The notes under the pieces were generated by a model that worked only from the letters and a program-made list of their open reading frames with translations, ran no database searches and was not told where the DNA came from. Made by a program: the position numbers and the translations under genes. Of a stretch of 39,867 nt of DNA, positions 27,473 through 35,134 are shown piece by piece (position 1 is the first letter of the stretch; each line of letters opens with the position of its first letter). Origin of the DNA: Pseudomonas sp. 21 (lineage in GTDB: Bacteria; Pseudomonadota; Gammaproteobacteria; Pseudomonadales; Pseudomonadaceae); the NCBI RefSeq assembly GCF_000955805.1, contig NZ_JYOA01000004.1:422827-462693 (forward strand), written 5' to 3'.

Positions 27473-27820
27473 ATGAAACTGACCCACCTGAAAGACACCC
27501 TGCACGCTCAACTCGGTGAAGCCAACCCGGTCGCCGTGCCCCTGGGCGAGCCGATTTCCGAGACCCGCGTGGAGTCCATCGAGCGTCCGGACGGCGTGGA
27601 AACCGGCATCTGGGAATGCACCCCCGGCCGCTGGCGCCGCCAGATCGTCGAGCAGGAGTTCTGCCACTTCATCTCCGGCCGCGGCACCTTCACCCCGGAC
27701 GGCGGCGAGCCGATCGCCTTCCAGGCTGGCGACGCCTTCCTGCTGCCGCAGAACAGCCTCGGCATCTGGGACATCCAGGAAACCACGCGCAAGACCTACG
27801 TGATCATCGAGCGCGACTGA
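27473..27820 (+). CDS. Small cupin-domain protein (DUF861-like)
   Basis: This 115-residue single-domain protein has the beta-barrel pattern of a DUF861-type cupin: ETGIWECTPGRWRRQIVEQE, FCHFISGRGTFTPDGGEPIA and FQAGDAFLLPQNSLGIWDI. The usual metal-binding His pair of the first cupin motif is not evident, leaving Glu and His in EQEFCHF as the only candidates, so a binding or stabilising role is as likely as catalysis. It lies directly behind the DAO-family oxidoreductase gene and probably acts in the same pathway. Confidence 0.85.
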   Translation: MKLTHLKDTLHAQLGEANPVAVPLGEPISETRVESIERPDGVETGIWECTPGRWRRQIVEQEFCHFISGRGTFTPDGGEPIAFQAGDAFLLPQNSLGIWDIQETTRKTYVIIERD

Positions 27821-27861
27821 CCGGAAAGCAGGGAGAGCGATCGCCCCGCCCTGCACCCCAC

Positions 27862-27943
27862 CTGCAGGAGCGAGCTTGCTCGCGAACGGAGTTACCGGCA
27901 GCACCCGCGCTGGCCGGGTTCGCGAGCAAGCTCGCTCCTACAG
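27862..27943. repeat. REPIN of a second subtype
   Basis: The 25-base arms at 27862-27886 (CTGCAGGAGCGAGCTTGCTC...) and 27919-27943 (ending GCTCGCTCCTACAG) are inverted and match at 24 of 25 positions, with a 32-base spacer. Each arm contains GCGAGCTTGCTCGC, so this subtype differs in its inner core from the GGGCCATGCCC subtype at 1961-2084 but shares the outer TGTAGGAGCG. It lies between the convergent cupin and enoyl-CoA hydratase genes. Confidence 0.85.
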
Positions 27944-27955
27944 CCAGAATCCGTA

Positions 27956-28723
27956 TCAGAATTCCCCGTGCCGCCCTTGCCCACCGGCAAAGCGCTTCGC
28001 TCCTTTCACCGTCTCGCCGCTTTCGATCACCGCCATCCCGCCCTGGAATTCGTTGGCCAGCGCCACGTCGAACGACAGGTTCCACTGCGCGAAGACACTG
28101 TCACGATCGGCCAGCATGCAGCGCTGCGGAAAATCGGCGATCTCCCGCGCCAGCTCTTCCGCCACCTCCAGCGCCGTGCCGCTGGCCACCACACGGTTGG
28201 CCAGGCCCATGGCGAAGGCTTCCTGTGCGCCCACCGGACGGCCGGTGAGAATCAGGTCCAGCGCCCTGCCCTGGCCGACAATGCGCGGCAAGCGCACGGT
28301 GCCGCCATCGATCAGCGGCACCCCGAAGCGTCGGCAGAACACCCCGCACACCGCGTCCTCGGCCATCACCCGCAGATCCGCCAGCAGCGCCAGCTCCAGG
28401 CCGCCGGCCACGGCGTAGCCCTCGATGGCAGCAATCAGCGGTTTGGACAGCTGCATGCGGCTCGGTCCCATGGGCCCGTCGCCTTCCATTTCCAGGCGGT
28501 TGCGCCGCTCGCCGTCCTCGGCCACTGCCGCCAGATCGGCGCCTGCGCAGAAGGTTCCGCCAGCACCGGTCAGTACGGCGACGCGGGCTTCCTCGTCCTG
28601 TTCGAAGTCGCGCAGGGCATCGGCCAGCGCCTGGGCGGTCGGCAGGTCCACGGCGTTACGCACCGCAGGGCGGGCGATGACCAGCGTGGTCACCGGGCCG
28701 TTCTTCTGGATTATCACGCTCAT
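27956..28723 (-). CDS. Crotonase/enoyl-CoA hydratase family protein
   Basis: This 255-residue protein has the crotonase fold: oxyanion motifs GAGGTFCAGADL (about 53-64) and GYAVAGGLELALLADLR (about 102-118). Glu110 occupies the place of the first catalytic Glu of rat enoyl-CoA hydratase. By eye alignment the second catalytic Glu (rat Glu164) is replaced by Cys130 in GVFCRRFGVPLIDGGTVRL, so simple hydration of enoyl-CoA may not be the reaction; isomerase or hydrolase chemistry is possible. The start at 28723 follows GAGGAG. It reads in the same direction as the SDR upstream but is separated by a terminator-like hairpin. Confidence 0.88.
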   Translation of the reverse strand: MSVIIQKNGPVTTLVIARPAVRNAVDLPTAQALADALRDFEQDEEARVAVLTGAGGTFCAGADLAAVAEDGERRNRLEMEGDGPMGPSRMQLSKPLIAAIEGYAVAGGLELALLADLRVMAEDAVCGVFCRRFGVPLIDGGTVRLPRIVGQGRALDLILTGRPVGAQEAFAMGLANRVVASGTALEVAEELAREIADFPQRCMLADRDSVFAQWNLSFDVALANEFQGGMAVIESGETVKGAKRFAGGQGRHGEF

Positions 28724-28755
28724 GGCGAACTCCTCGGGCCAGGAATCAGACAAGC

Positions 28756-28782
28756 AAAGGGCCGGCTTGAAGCCGGCCCTTT
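28756..28782. terminator. Hairpin terminator between SDR and crotonase genes
   Basis: AAAGGGCCGGC at 28756-28766 pairs perfectly with GCCGGCCCTTT at 28772-28782 around a 5-base loop. It lies 65 bases past the stop of the minus-strand SDR and 33 bases upstream of the crotonase start. The 3' end on the minus strand has only three T residues, so termination strength is uncertain. Confidence 0.75.
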
Positions 28783-28847
28783 CACCTTACTGCGTTCGCC
28801 GCCGTGGAACAGCCCTGCTGGCCATTCCGCCGGTCAGGCTGGCCGGA

Positions 28848-29759
28848 TCAACCGGCGTATTTCTGCAGGTTGGCCATCATCTCGCGCAGCGCTTCGACGT
28901 TGTCCTTGGGATGCGCGGCGTTCTCGAAGTTGCAGATCTGCGCGAAGTTGGCTGCCACGTCCTCGACGCTGAAGCCCTCGCGCGGGTCGAAGCCCACGCC
29001 CAGGCTGCGCTCCCAGCGCACCTTGCCGATCCAGCCACCGCCCACTTCGAACAGGCCCGAGGTTTCCTGGCAGGCTTCGCTGCCCAGGTACACCACCAGC
29101 GGGCTGACGAGTTCGGGCTTGAGCGCCTCGAACACCTGCGGCGGGATCAGCCCTTCGGTCATGCGGGTGCCGCCGGTAGGGGCGATGGCGTTGACGAAGA
29201 TGTTGTTCTTGCGGCCTTCGATGGCCAGGTTGCGGGTCAGGCCGTAGAGGCCCAGCTTGGCCATGCCGTAGTTGCTCTGGCCGAAGTTGCCGTAGATGCC
29301 GGAGGTGGACGAGGTGAAGATCACCCGGCCATAGCCCTGCTCGCGCATGAATGGCCAAGCGGCGCGGGTCACCTTGTAGGCGCCTTCGACGTGGACCTTG
29401 TAGACCAGGTCCCAGTCGGCGTCTTCCATCTTGTGGAAGGTCTTGTCGCGCAGGATGCCGGCGTTGTTCACCACCACATCGATGCGGCCGAACTCCTCGA
29501 CGGCCTGGCGGACGATCTTCTCGCCGTCGGTCACCGAGTCATGGTTGGCAATCGCGGTACCGCCGGCTTCGCGGATTTCCGCAACCACACGATCGGCAGC
29601 CGAGGCGTTGGCGCCTTCGCCATGGGTGCTGCCGCCCAGGTCGTTCACCACTACCTTGGCGCCGTGCTTGGCGAACAGCAGGGCGTGGGCGCGGCCGATA
29701 CCGCCACCGGCTCCGGTAACGATCACGACTTTTCCGTCGAAACGCAGGGCATCACTCAT
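28848..29759 (-). CDS. MFE-2-like (3R)-hydroxyacyl-CoA dehydrogenase, SDR family
   Basis: This 303-residue SDR has the NAD site TGAGGGIG at 15-22, NNAG at 98-101, and catalytic Ser151, Tyr164 and Lys168. The insert DLGGSTHGEGANASAADRVV after the second strand and the C-terminal extension with GGWIGKVRWERSLG are typical of the dehydrogenase part of peroxisomal multifunctional enzyme type 2, which acts on (3R)-hydroxyacyl-CoA. Bacterial stand-alone versions of about 300 residues are known. With the crotonase downstream it may belong to an acyl-CoA modification pathway. Substrate inferred. Confidence 0.88.
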   Translation of the reverse strand: MSDALRFDGKVVIVTGAGGGIGRAHALLFAKHGAKVVVNDLGGSTHGEGANASAADRVVAEIREAGGTAIANHDSVTDGEKIVRQAVEEFGRIDVVVNNAGILRDKTFHKMEDADWDLVYKVHVEGAYKVTRAAWPFMREQGYGRVIFTSSTSGIYGNFGQSNYGMAKLGLYGLTRNLAIEGRKNNIFVNAIAPTGGTRMTEGLIPPQVFEALKPELVSPLVVYLGSEACQETSGLFEVGGGWIGKVRWERSLGVGFDPREGFSVEDVAANFAQICNFENAAHPKDNVEALREMMANLQKYAG

Positions 29760-29871
29760 GATTGGGGCTCCAGGCAGGATGGTTTTCCGTCGAGTGTCCG
29801 GTAGTCACGATCCGGTCACAACCAAGACGACCCAGGCTGAATGGTGCTCGATAAGGCCAGGGGATGATCGG

Positions 29872-30165
29872 TCAGCGCATCGGCAGGTTCAGCTCCGAGC
29901 GTGGGCCGAGCTTGAACAGCCACCAGTCGTACTCGCTCCAGAACAGCAGCAGGCCGAAGGCCGGCAGCAGCGCCAAGGCACCGAAGACGGCGGGCACCCA
30001 GTCCTGCGTGAGCCAGGCGTAGTAGCCGCCAGCCGCGCAGATTCCGACCAGCACCAGCAGCACGGGAATGGCGACGAAGACGAAGTCCCGACGCAGGTGC
30101 AACAGCGCCCGGTACAACAGCGAACCCTGCGGTTGGCGGACGGGAATGACGGATCTGAGTGACAT
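29872..30165 (-). CDS. Small two-helix membrane protein, unknown function
   Basis: This 97-residue protein starts MSLRSVIPVRQPQGSLLYRA and has two hydrophobic helices (about 30-50 and 56-77) followed by a short tail with WSEYDWWLFKLGPRSELNLP. I do not recognise the family. The start at 30165 follows GGAGGT at ideal distance. It lies between an SDR and an epoxide-hydrolase-like gene on the same strand, a position I recall for a conserved hypothetical in P. aeruginosa. Confidence 0.75.
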   Translation of the reverse strand: MSLRSVIPVRQPQGSLLYRALLHLRRDFVFVAIPVLLVLVGICAAGGYYAWLTQDWVPAVFGALALLPAFGLLLFWSEYDWWLFKLGPRSELNLPMR

Positions 30166-30264
30166 GGCAACGACCTCCGGCTGGACAAGGCCGGGGAAGC
30201 TACCGCCGCCACGCAGAGCCAATCTATCAGTCAGTTCCGAATCTACGAGTGGATCGGTCCGTAG

Positions 30265-31143
30265 CTACGGCGCCCTTTCCTGTCGGAACGCCAGATAGTG
30301 CTGTAGCACCTGTTCCGGCGCCTCGACCTGCGGGTAGTGGCCGATGCCGGGCAGTTCGACGGTATCCGGCTGCGGGATCAACTCCCGGTAGCGAACCACC
30401 ATGTGCGCGCCGGAGATCGGATCTTCCGGCCCGTCGATCAGGCGCAGCGGCACCGACGTGCGTTGCATCGCGCCGACCCAGCGCTCGCGCTGCTGGCGAC
30501 GGTCGAGGATGTAGTGGATCAGCCGGTGCATGACCCGCGGCCCGTCGTTGTGGCGGATCAGCTCCCAGAAGGCGTCGAGCTCCGCTTCGGACGGCTGGGT
30601 CTGCGGGCCGAACACCTTGGCGAAGTTCTGCGCCAGGCGCTTGCGGTCGAACAACCGGCCAAACAGGGAACCGAACGGGCCGAGCAGCAGCTTCTGCGAG
30701 AGCACCGCGCGATGGGTCTCCGGGAACAGCCCGCCATTGAGGAAGGCCAGCGAAGCCAGCTTGAAAGCGCCCTCTTCGTGCCGCGCCAGCAGCTCCTGGC
30801 CGACGCTGTTGCCGTAGTCGTGCACCAGCAGGTGCACCGGCTCGCGCACGCCCAGGTGCTCCAGCAGCGCCTGTTGCAGGTCGGCCTGTTCGAGGATGCG
30901 GTAGTCGTGGCCGCTGGGTTTGGCGGAATCGCCGAAGCCGAGCATGTCGCAGGCGATCACCCGGTAGCGCTCGGCCAGTGGCTGCCAGAGGTAGTGCCAA
31001 TCCCAGGAAGCGGTGGGAAAACCGTGGACCAGCAGCAGCGGAGCGCCGCTGCCGGCGCTCCAGTAGCGTACTGCGTGCCCTTCGAAGGTGAAGTCACTGC
31101 CCTGCGCGCGCCAGTCGCGCAGGGCGATGCCGGCCAGCGCCAT
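30265..31143 (-). CDS. Alpha/beta hydrolase (epoxide hydrolase / haloalkane dehalogenase-like)
   Basis: This 292-residue enzyme has the HGFPTASWDW oxyanion motif at 40-49, a nucleophile elbow HDYG with Asp109 as the nucleophile, an acid in DGPEDPISG and the catalytic His in GIGHYPQVE. An Asp rather than Ser nucleophile points to epoxide hydrolase or dehalogenase chemistry. The cap region holds candidate Tyr/Trp residues. Its ATG overlaps the stop of the class II aldolase by one base (31143), so the two are translationally coupled and probably share a pathway, which is unknown. Confidence 0.87.
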   Translation of the reverse strand: MALAGIALRDWRAQGSDFTFEGHAVRYWSAGSGAPLLLVHGFPTASWDWHYLWQPLAERYRVIACDMLGFGDSAKPSGHDYRILEQADLQQALLEHLGVREPVHLLVHDYGNSVGQELLARHEEGAFKLASLAFLNGGLFPETHRAVLSQKLLLGPFGSLFGRLFDRKRLAQNFAKVFGPQTQPSEAELDAFWELIRHNDGPRVMHRLIHYILDRRQQRERWVGAMQRTSVPLRLIDGPEDPISGAHMVVRYRELIPQPDTVELPGIGHYPQVEAPEQVLQHYLAFRQERAP

Positions 31144-31925
31144 CAGTCGCGGTAGCCGGGGTTCTGCAGGTCCAGCTTGCGCAGCAGTGCCGGCCAGGCC
31201 AGCGCGCCGCCCATGCCCTGCTTGCTCTTGGTCACGGCGGCAGCCATGGCGCGGGCGCCATCGAGGATCTGCTGCGGGATCATGATCAGCTCGGCGCCGC
31301 CGCCCTGGGCCAGCACCTGGATCTCGCAGGCGCGCTGCAGGGTGAACATCATCAGGAAGGTGTCGGCGATGGTGCCCGAGCAGGTCAGCAGGCCGTGGTT
31401 GGGCAGGATCATGAAGTTGGCTTCGCCCAGGTCCGCCTGCAGGCGCGCCTTCTCGTCATGGTTCAGCGCCACGCCCTCGTAGCCGTGGTAGGCGAGGCTG
31501 GAGAGGACGAACAGCGACTGCTGGGAAATCGGCAGCAGGCCCTGCTTCTGCGCGGAGACGGCAATGCCGGCGGCGGTGTGGGTGTGCAGGACGCAGGCGA
31601 CGTCGTGGCGGACATCGTGGATGGCGCTGTGGATGGTATAGCCGGCCGGGTTGATGTCGTACGGGCTGTCCATCAGCTTCTTGCCCGAGGCGTCCACCTT
31701 CACCAGGCTCGACGCGGTGATCTCATGGAACATCATGCCGTAGGGGTTGATCAGGAAGTCCTCGGTGCCGGGGACCTTGGCCGAGATGTGGGTGAAGATC
31801 AGGTCGTCCCAGCCCTGCAGGGCGATCAGCCGGTAACAGGCGGCGAGGTCGACGCGGGTCTGCCATTCGGCGGCGGAGACCTGGTCCTTGACGTTCACGG
31901 TGGGCAGCGGATGAGCGGCGTGCAT
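31143..31925 (-). CDS. Class II aldolase/adducin family protein
   Basis: This 260-residue protein has the metal ligands of class II (zinc) aldolases: His114 and His116 in VLHTHTAAG and His177 in LPNHGLLTCSG. DLIFTHISAKVPGTEDFLIN marks the substrate phosphate or carboxylate region. Family members cleave or epimerise sugar phosphates or act on other small acids; the exact substrate is unclear. The start at 31925 follows GAAGAGG; the longer frame is upstream control DNA. It is first in a two-gene operon with the hydrolase. A symmetric candidate operator lies 64 bases upstream. Confidence 0.88.
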   Translation of the reverse strand: MHAAHPLPTVNVKDQVSAAEWQTRVDLAACYRLIALQGWDDLIFTHISAKVPGTEDFLINPYGMMFHEITASSLVKVDASGKKLMDSPYDINPAGYTIHSAIHDVRHDVACVLHTHTAAGIAVSAQKQGLLPISQQSLFVLSSLAYHGYEGVALNHDEKARLQADLGEANFMILPNHGLLTCSGTIADTFLMMFTLQRACEIQVLAQGGGAELIMIPQQILDGARAMAAAVTKSKQGMGGALAWPALLRKLDLQNPGYRD

Positions 31926-32347
31926 GGTCGGTAGCCTCTTCGTTGTTGTTGTTCGATGGCGCAGTCTAGTCAGCCGCGCGGCGAAGCGACTGTCACGGAA
32001 CTGACAGTTGCCTCTGTCACTGTCTGGCGAATGTTCCCCCATAAGCGCGGACCGATGAGCCGCCTTGCGCGGCGAGTCTCACCACCTATAGTGGGCGAAG
32101 TTGCATTGAGCGGCGCCAGCGGGACCCGGCGCACCGGCAACTCCTTCCAAAGGCGCTATCCAGACAGTGCGGCAGCCAGCTCGCACGTCAGGGCTGGCGG
32201 AAGCGTGCCCGATTTCCATCACTGCCCCGGCGCCCTTTCCGGCGTCCCCAAGCCATCTGGAAACATTTCGCAATATCTTTCGCAATATTCCTGAGCAGTA
32301 CCTGGGAGTCGGGAGGAGACTCCAGTTCGGCCAACGAGGCAGCCGAC
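31926..32347. other. 422-base intergenic region with operator and tandem repeat
   Basis: No convincing gene was found in this stretch between the divergent aldolase and WbqC-like genes. It holds the inverted repeat at 31989-32008 and, near the WbqC side, a tandem copy of TTTCGCAATAT at 32266-32276 and 32278-32288 (12-base period). The base composition around the tandem repeat is AT-richer than the neighbours. Short frames here are not protein-like. Confidence 0.5.
31989..32008. promoter_or_regulatory. Symmetric candidate operator upstream of aldolase operon
   Basis: ACTGTCA at 31989-31995 and TGACAGT at 32002-32008 form a perfect 7-base inverted repeat with a 6-base spacer. A further half-site CTGTCAC occurs at 32014-32020. 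It is 64 bases upstream of the class II aldolase start on the minus strand, a normal operator distance. The binding protein is unknown. Confidence 0.5.
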
Positions 32348-33061
32348 GTGAAACGAACCGCCATCATGCAGCCCTACTTCTTTCCCTACCTGGGCTACTT
32401 CAGCCTGATCAAGCACACCGACCTGTTCGTCCTGTTCGACACCGTGCAGTACATCCACCACGGCTGGATCGAGCGCAACCGCATCCTCAATCACCAGGCC
32501 GGCTGGTCTTACATCCGCGTGCCGCGGATCAAGCACCACCGCGAGACGCTGATCAAGGACGTACGCCTGGACAATAGTCAGGACTGGCGGCGCAGCCTGT
32601 TCTCGCAGCTGGATGTGTACCGCAAGGTCGCGCCCTACTACCGCGATGTGCGGGAAATGATCGCAGCGTCCCTGGACCATCCGTTCGAGGACATCGTCTC
32701 GGTGAACAAGACCACCCTGGAGGCCACCTGCGCCTACCTGGGTTTCCCACGAAAGATGCCGGTGCTTTCGCACATGGAACTACCGATGGAGCGCCCGACC
32801 GCGCCGGACGAGTGGGCGCTGAACATCTGCAAGGCGCTGGGGGGCGTGGAGGAGTACTGGAACCCGCCGGGCGGGCAGAGCTTCTTCGACCGCAGCAAGT
32901 ACGACGCCGCCGGGCTGACCCTGCGTTTCCATGAGCCCAGGCTGGTGCCTTACGAACAGAAGCGCCCGACCTTCGAGGCGGGCTTGTCGATCATCGACGT
33001 GATGATGTTCAACTCCCCCGCCGACACGTCGCGCATGCTCGATGCGTATGAACTGAGCTGA
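32348..33061 (+). CDS. WbqC-family protein
   Basis: This 237-residue protein starts MKRTAIMQPYFFPYLGYFSL and continues LFDTVQYIHHGWIERNRIL, the clear hallmark of the WbqC-like family. Later YWNPPGGQSFFDRSKYDAAG and a C-terminal LSIIDVMMFN segment also fit. WbqC-like genes are usually found within O-antigen, capsule or other glycan clusters and often beside an aminotransferase; their activity is not established. Here it stands alone between metabolic genes and LrgB. The start at 32348 was chosen because it gives the family N-terminus. It converges with LrgB, leaving only six bases between stops. Confidence 0.9.
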   Translation: MKRTAIMQPYFFPYLGYFSLIKHTDLFVLFDTVQYIHHGWIERNRILNHQAGWSYIRVPRIKHHRETLIKDVRLDNSQDWRRSLFSQLDVYRKVAPYYRDVREMIAASLDHPFEDIVSVNKTTLEATCAYLGFPRKMPVLSHMELPMERPTAPDEWALNICKALGGVEEYWNPPGGQSFFDRSKYDAAGLTLRFHEPRLVPYEQKRPTFEAGLSIIDVMMFNSPADTSRMLDAYELS

Positions 33062-33067
33062 TAGCCG

Positions 33068-33754
33068 TTACAGGCACCAGACCAGAACAGGCGCCAGCAG
33101 CAGGTTGAACAAACCGGTCAGAACCATCAGCAGGCCGGCCGCCGAACCCTCTTCACCGCCGAACTCATAAGCACGGCTGGTGCCCGCGCCGTGGGCGCCA
33201 ACGCCCAGCAGCGCGCCACGGGCCAGGGCGGAGCGCAGGTGTAGCATTTTCATCAGCACGCCGCCGATCAGCGCGCCGAACACCCCGGTGATCATGACGA
33301 AGGCCGCGGTCAGCGCCGGCACGCCGCCCAGATCGTGGGACATTTCCATGGCGAACGGCGTGGTGATCGAGCGGGGGATCAGCGACAGGGTCACCTGGCC
33401 GTCCAGCGCCAGCGCGTGGGCCAGCGCCCAGGAGCTGCCGATGGCCATGGTCGAGCCGGCCAGCATGCCGGTCAGCAGCGCCGGCCAGTGGCGGGCGAGC
33501 AAGGCACGCTGCTGCCAGATCGGAATGGCGAACGCCACGGTGGCCGGGCCGAGCAGCGCCACCAGCCAGCTGGTGTCACGGGCGTAGTCGGCGTAGCGGG
33601 CCTGCAGTGGAATCGCCAGGGCGAACAGCAGCACCGGCACGAAGACGATGGGCGACAGCCAGTACTGCTGGAAACGGCGGTAGAGGGTACGGCTGAGCAG
33701 GTAACCGCCCAGGGTCACGGCCAGCCAGAACAGTGCTTGCTTATCGAGGCTCAT
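33068..33754 (-). CDS. lrgB: LrgB/CidB-family membrane protein
   Basis: This 228-residue protein has about seven membrane helices and the family signatures SLIPRSITTPFAMEMSHDLG and GVGAHGAGTSRAYEFGGEEG. LrgB/CidB (PF04172) works with LrgA/CidA in holin-like control of murein hydrolases or in export of small organic acids such as pyruvate. Its start overlaps the LrgA gene end by 14 bases (33741-33754), so the pair is co-translated. The WbqC-like gene converges with it. Whether it is functionally Lrg or Cid cannot be read. Confidence 0.92.
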   Translation of the reverse strand: MSLDKQALFWLAVTLGGYLLSRTLYRRFQQYWLSPIVFVPVLLFALAIPLQARYADYARDTSWLVALLGPATVAFAIPIWQQRALLARHWPALLTGMLAGSTMAIGSSWALAHALALDGQVTLSLIPRSITTPFAMEMSHDLGGVPALTAAFVMITGVFGALIGGVLMKMLHLRSALARGALLGVGAHGAGTSRAYEFGGEEGSAAGLLMVLTGLFNLLLAPVLVWCL

Positions 33755-34118
33755 GGCGCGAACTCCTGTTGCACATCCATTCCACTGCCAGGGCGGTGGA
33801 GAGCATCACCATCACGGTGCTGGCGGTGATCACCAGCAGAATCTTCCAACCCTCGCTGCGCAGCAGCGGGCCGTAGTCCAGCAAGCTCATCAGCGCGGGG
33901 ATGAAGAACAGCAGCATCTCCGCCAGCAGCAGGCCGGCGCCGCCCTGCAGCAGGGTCGGGCGGATGATCCCGCAGGCGAACAGCGCCAGCAGCAGCGCCA
34001 GACCGATCACCCCGCCTGGCAGCGGCAGGCCGCTGAGCGTGGCGATCCAGCCGCCCACCCACCAGAAGGCAGCGAGGACGGCGAGTTCGAAAATGAGGCG
34101 GGCGGCGCGGCGGAACAT
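33741..34118 (-). CDS. lrgA: LrgA/CidA-family holin-like membrane protein
   Basis: This 125-residue protein has four membrane helices and the LrgA/CidA signature LSGLPLPGGVIGLALLLAL and LLLAEMLLFFIPALMSLLDY. It is the holin-like partner of LrgB. The start at 34118 gives MFRRAARLIFE, the normal length; the frame upstream would need a TTG start and adds unrelated residues. It is divergent from the LysR gene at 34232, an arrangement like CidR with cidAB. Confidence 0.9.
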   Translation of the reverse strand: MFRRAARLIFELAVLAAFWWVGGWIATLSGLPLPGGVIGLALLLALFACGIIRPTLLQGGAGLLLAEMLLFFIPALMSLLDYGPLLRSEGWKILLVITASTVMVMLSTALAVEWMCNRSSRHEPR

Positions 34119-34223
34119 GGCGGCGATCTCGATGCGTTGAGCGGGTGAAGAAAGCGGTTGGGAATGGCGCAAAGCCTACGCCCACGCCTATCATCCCCAA
34201 AGCGAATAGATCGAATCGGAGCC

Positions 34224-34238
34224 ATTCCATAATGGAAT
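34224..34238. promoter_or_regulatory. Palindromic LysR-type site over the LysR start codon
   Basis: ATTCCAT-A-ATGGAAT is a perfect 15-base palindrome and contains T-N11-A (T at 34225, A at 34237), the core of LysR-type binding sites. It overlaps the ATG of the LysR gene (34232-34234), so binding would block the gene's own expression. It is 106 bases from the LrgA start on the other side. Confidence 0.5.
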
Positions 34239-35128
34239 TCAAGCAGCTGCGCACCTTCGCCGAAGTCGTGCGCCACGGTAGTTTCACCCAGGCGGCGGTG
34301 TATCTGAACGCCAGCCAATCCGCGGTGAGCAAGCAGGTCGCGCAGCTGGAGCAGAGCCTGCGCGTACAACTGCTGGAACGCAGCGGCCCGCACATCCGCC
34401 TGACCGCCGCCGGCGAAGTGGTGCTGCGCCGCGCCGAGGACATGCTGCGCCTGCGCCGCGAACTGCATACCGAGCTGGACGACCTCACGCACCTGCACCG
34501 CGGCGAGCTGCGCCTTGGCTTACCGCTGCTGGGGGCCGACGCTCTGTTCGCCGGGCGCTTCGCCGAGTACCGGCGGCGCTACCCGAACATCGACGTGCAC
34601 CTGATCGAGGGCGGCAGCAAGACCATGGAGGAAATGGTCCGCAGCGGCGAACTGGAATTGGGCGGCGGCCTCACGCCGGACGAGCCCGGCTTCGACTGGC
34701 AACCGTTCTGCAACGAGCCCCTGGACGTGCTGCTGCCCGCCGGGCACCCGCTGGCCGGGCGCGAAAGCCTGGAGCTGGCAGAGCTTTCCGACACGCCCTT
34801 CCTGCTCTACCAACAGAGCTTCACCCTCAACGACCGCCTGCTGCGCGCCTGCCGCGAAGCCGGCTTCGAGCCGAAGGAAGGCGGCCGCAGCGGCCAGGCG
34901 GACTTCCTCGGCGCGCTGGTCGCTGCCGGCCAGGGCGCGGTGCTGCTGCCGCGCGTAGTGGCGAAGGACCTGGAGCGACCGGGCCTGGTCCGCGTGCTGT
35001 TGAGCCAGCCGGACCTGCGCTGGGACATCAGCTTCATCTGGCGGCGCGACGCCTACCTGTCGAATGCGGCGAAGGCCTGGCTGACCCTGATGGTCGAGAT
35101 GCCGCTGCATCCCGCGAACGAGGAGTAG
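34232..35128 (+). CDS. LysR-family transcriptional regulator, probable regulator of lrgAB
   Basis: This 298-residue protein has an N-terminal winged HTH (about residues 1-60: MEFKQLRTFAEVVRHGSFTQ, then ASQSAVSKQVAQLEQSL) and a periplasmic-binding-like effector domain (about 90-295). The MEFKQLRTF start and length are standard. The start at 34232 sits behind GGAG. Divergence from LrgA/LrgB suggests it is a CidR-type activator, which in other bacteria responds to acetate or pyruvate overflow; that role is inferred from position. Confidence 0.92.
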   Translation: MEFKQLRTFAEVVRHGSFTQAAVYLNASQSAVSKQVAQLEQSLRVQLLERSGPHIRLTAAGEVVLRRAEDMLRLRRELHTELDDLTHLHRGELRLGLPLLGADALFAGRFAEYRRRYPNIDVHLIEGGSKTMEEMVRSGELELGGGLTPDEPGFDWQPFCNEPLDVLLPAGHPLAGRESLELAELSDTPFLLYQQSFTLNDRLLRACREAGFEPKEGGRSGQADFLGALVAAGQGAVLLPRVVAKDLERPGLVRVLLSQPDLRWDISFIWRRDAYLSNAAKAWLTLMVEMPLHPANEE

Positions 35129-35134
35129 GCTGGC

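Noticed and set aside
25810-27498. 562-residue minus-strand frame opposite the DAO oxidoreductase
   Set aside because: The plus-strand frame has FAD motifs and a ribosome site; the reverse frame has neither.
28756-28782. Hairpin as an attachment site or insertion-sequence end
   Set aside because: It is a simple stem-loop after a gene, with no target duplication, transposase or integrase, so a terminator fits better.
32266-32288. Tandem TTTCGCAATAT as the start of a CRISPR or iteron array
   Set aside because: Only two copies with one spacer base are present, with no further repeats, no Cas genes and no replication gene nearby.
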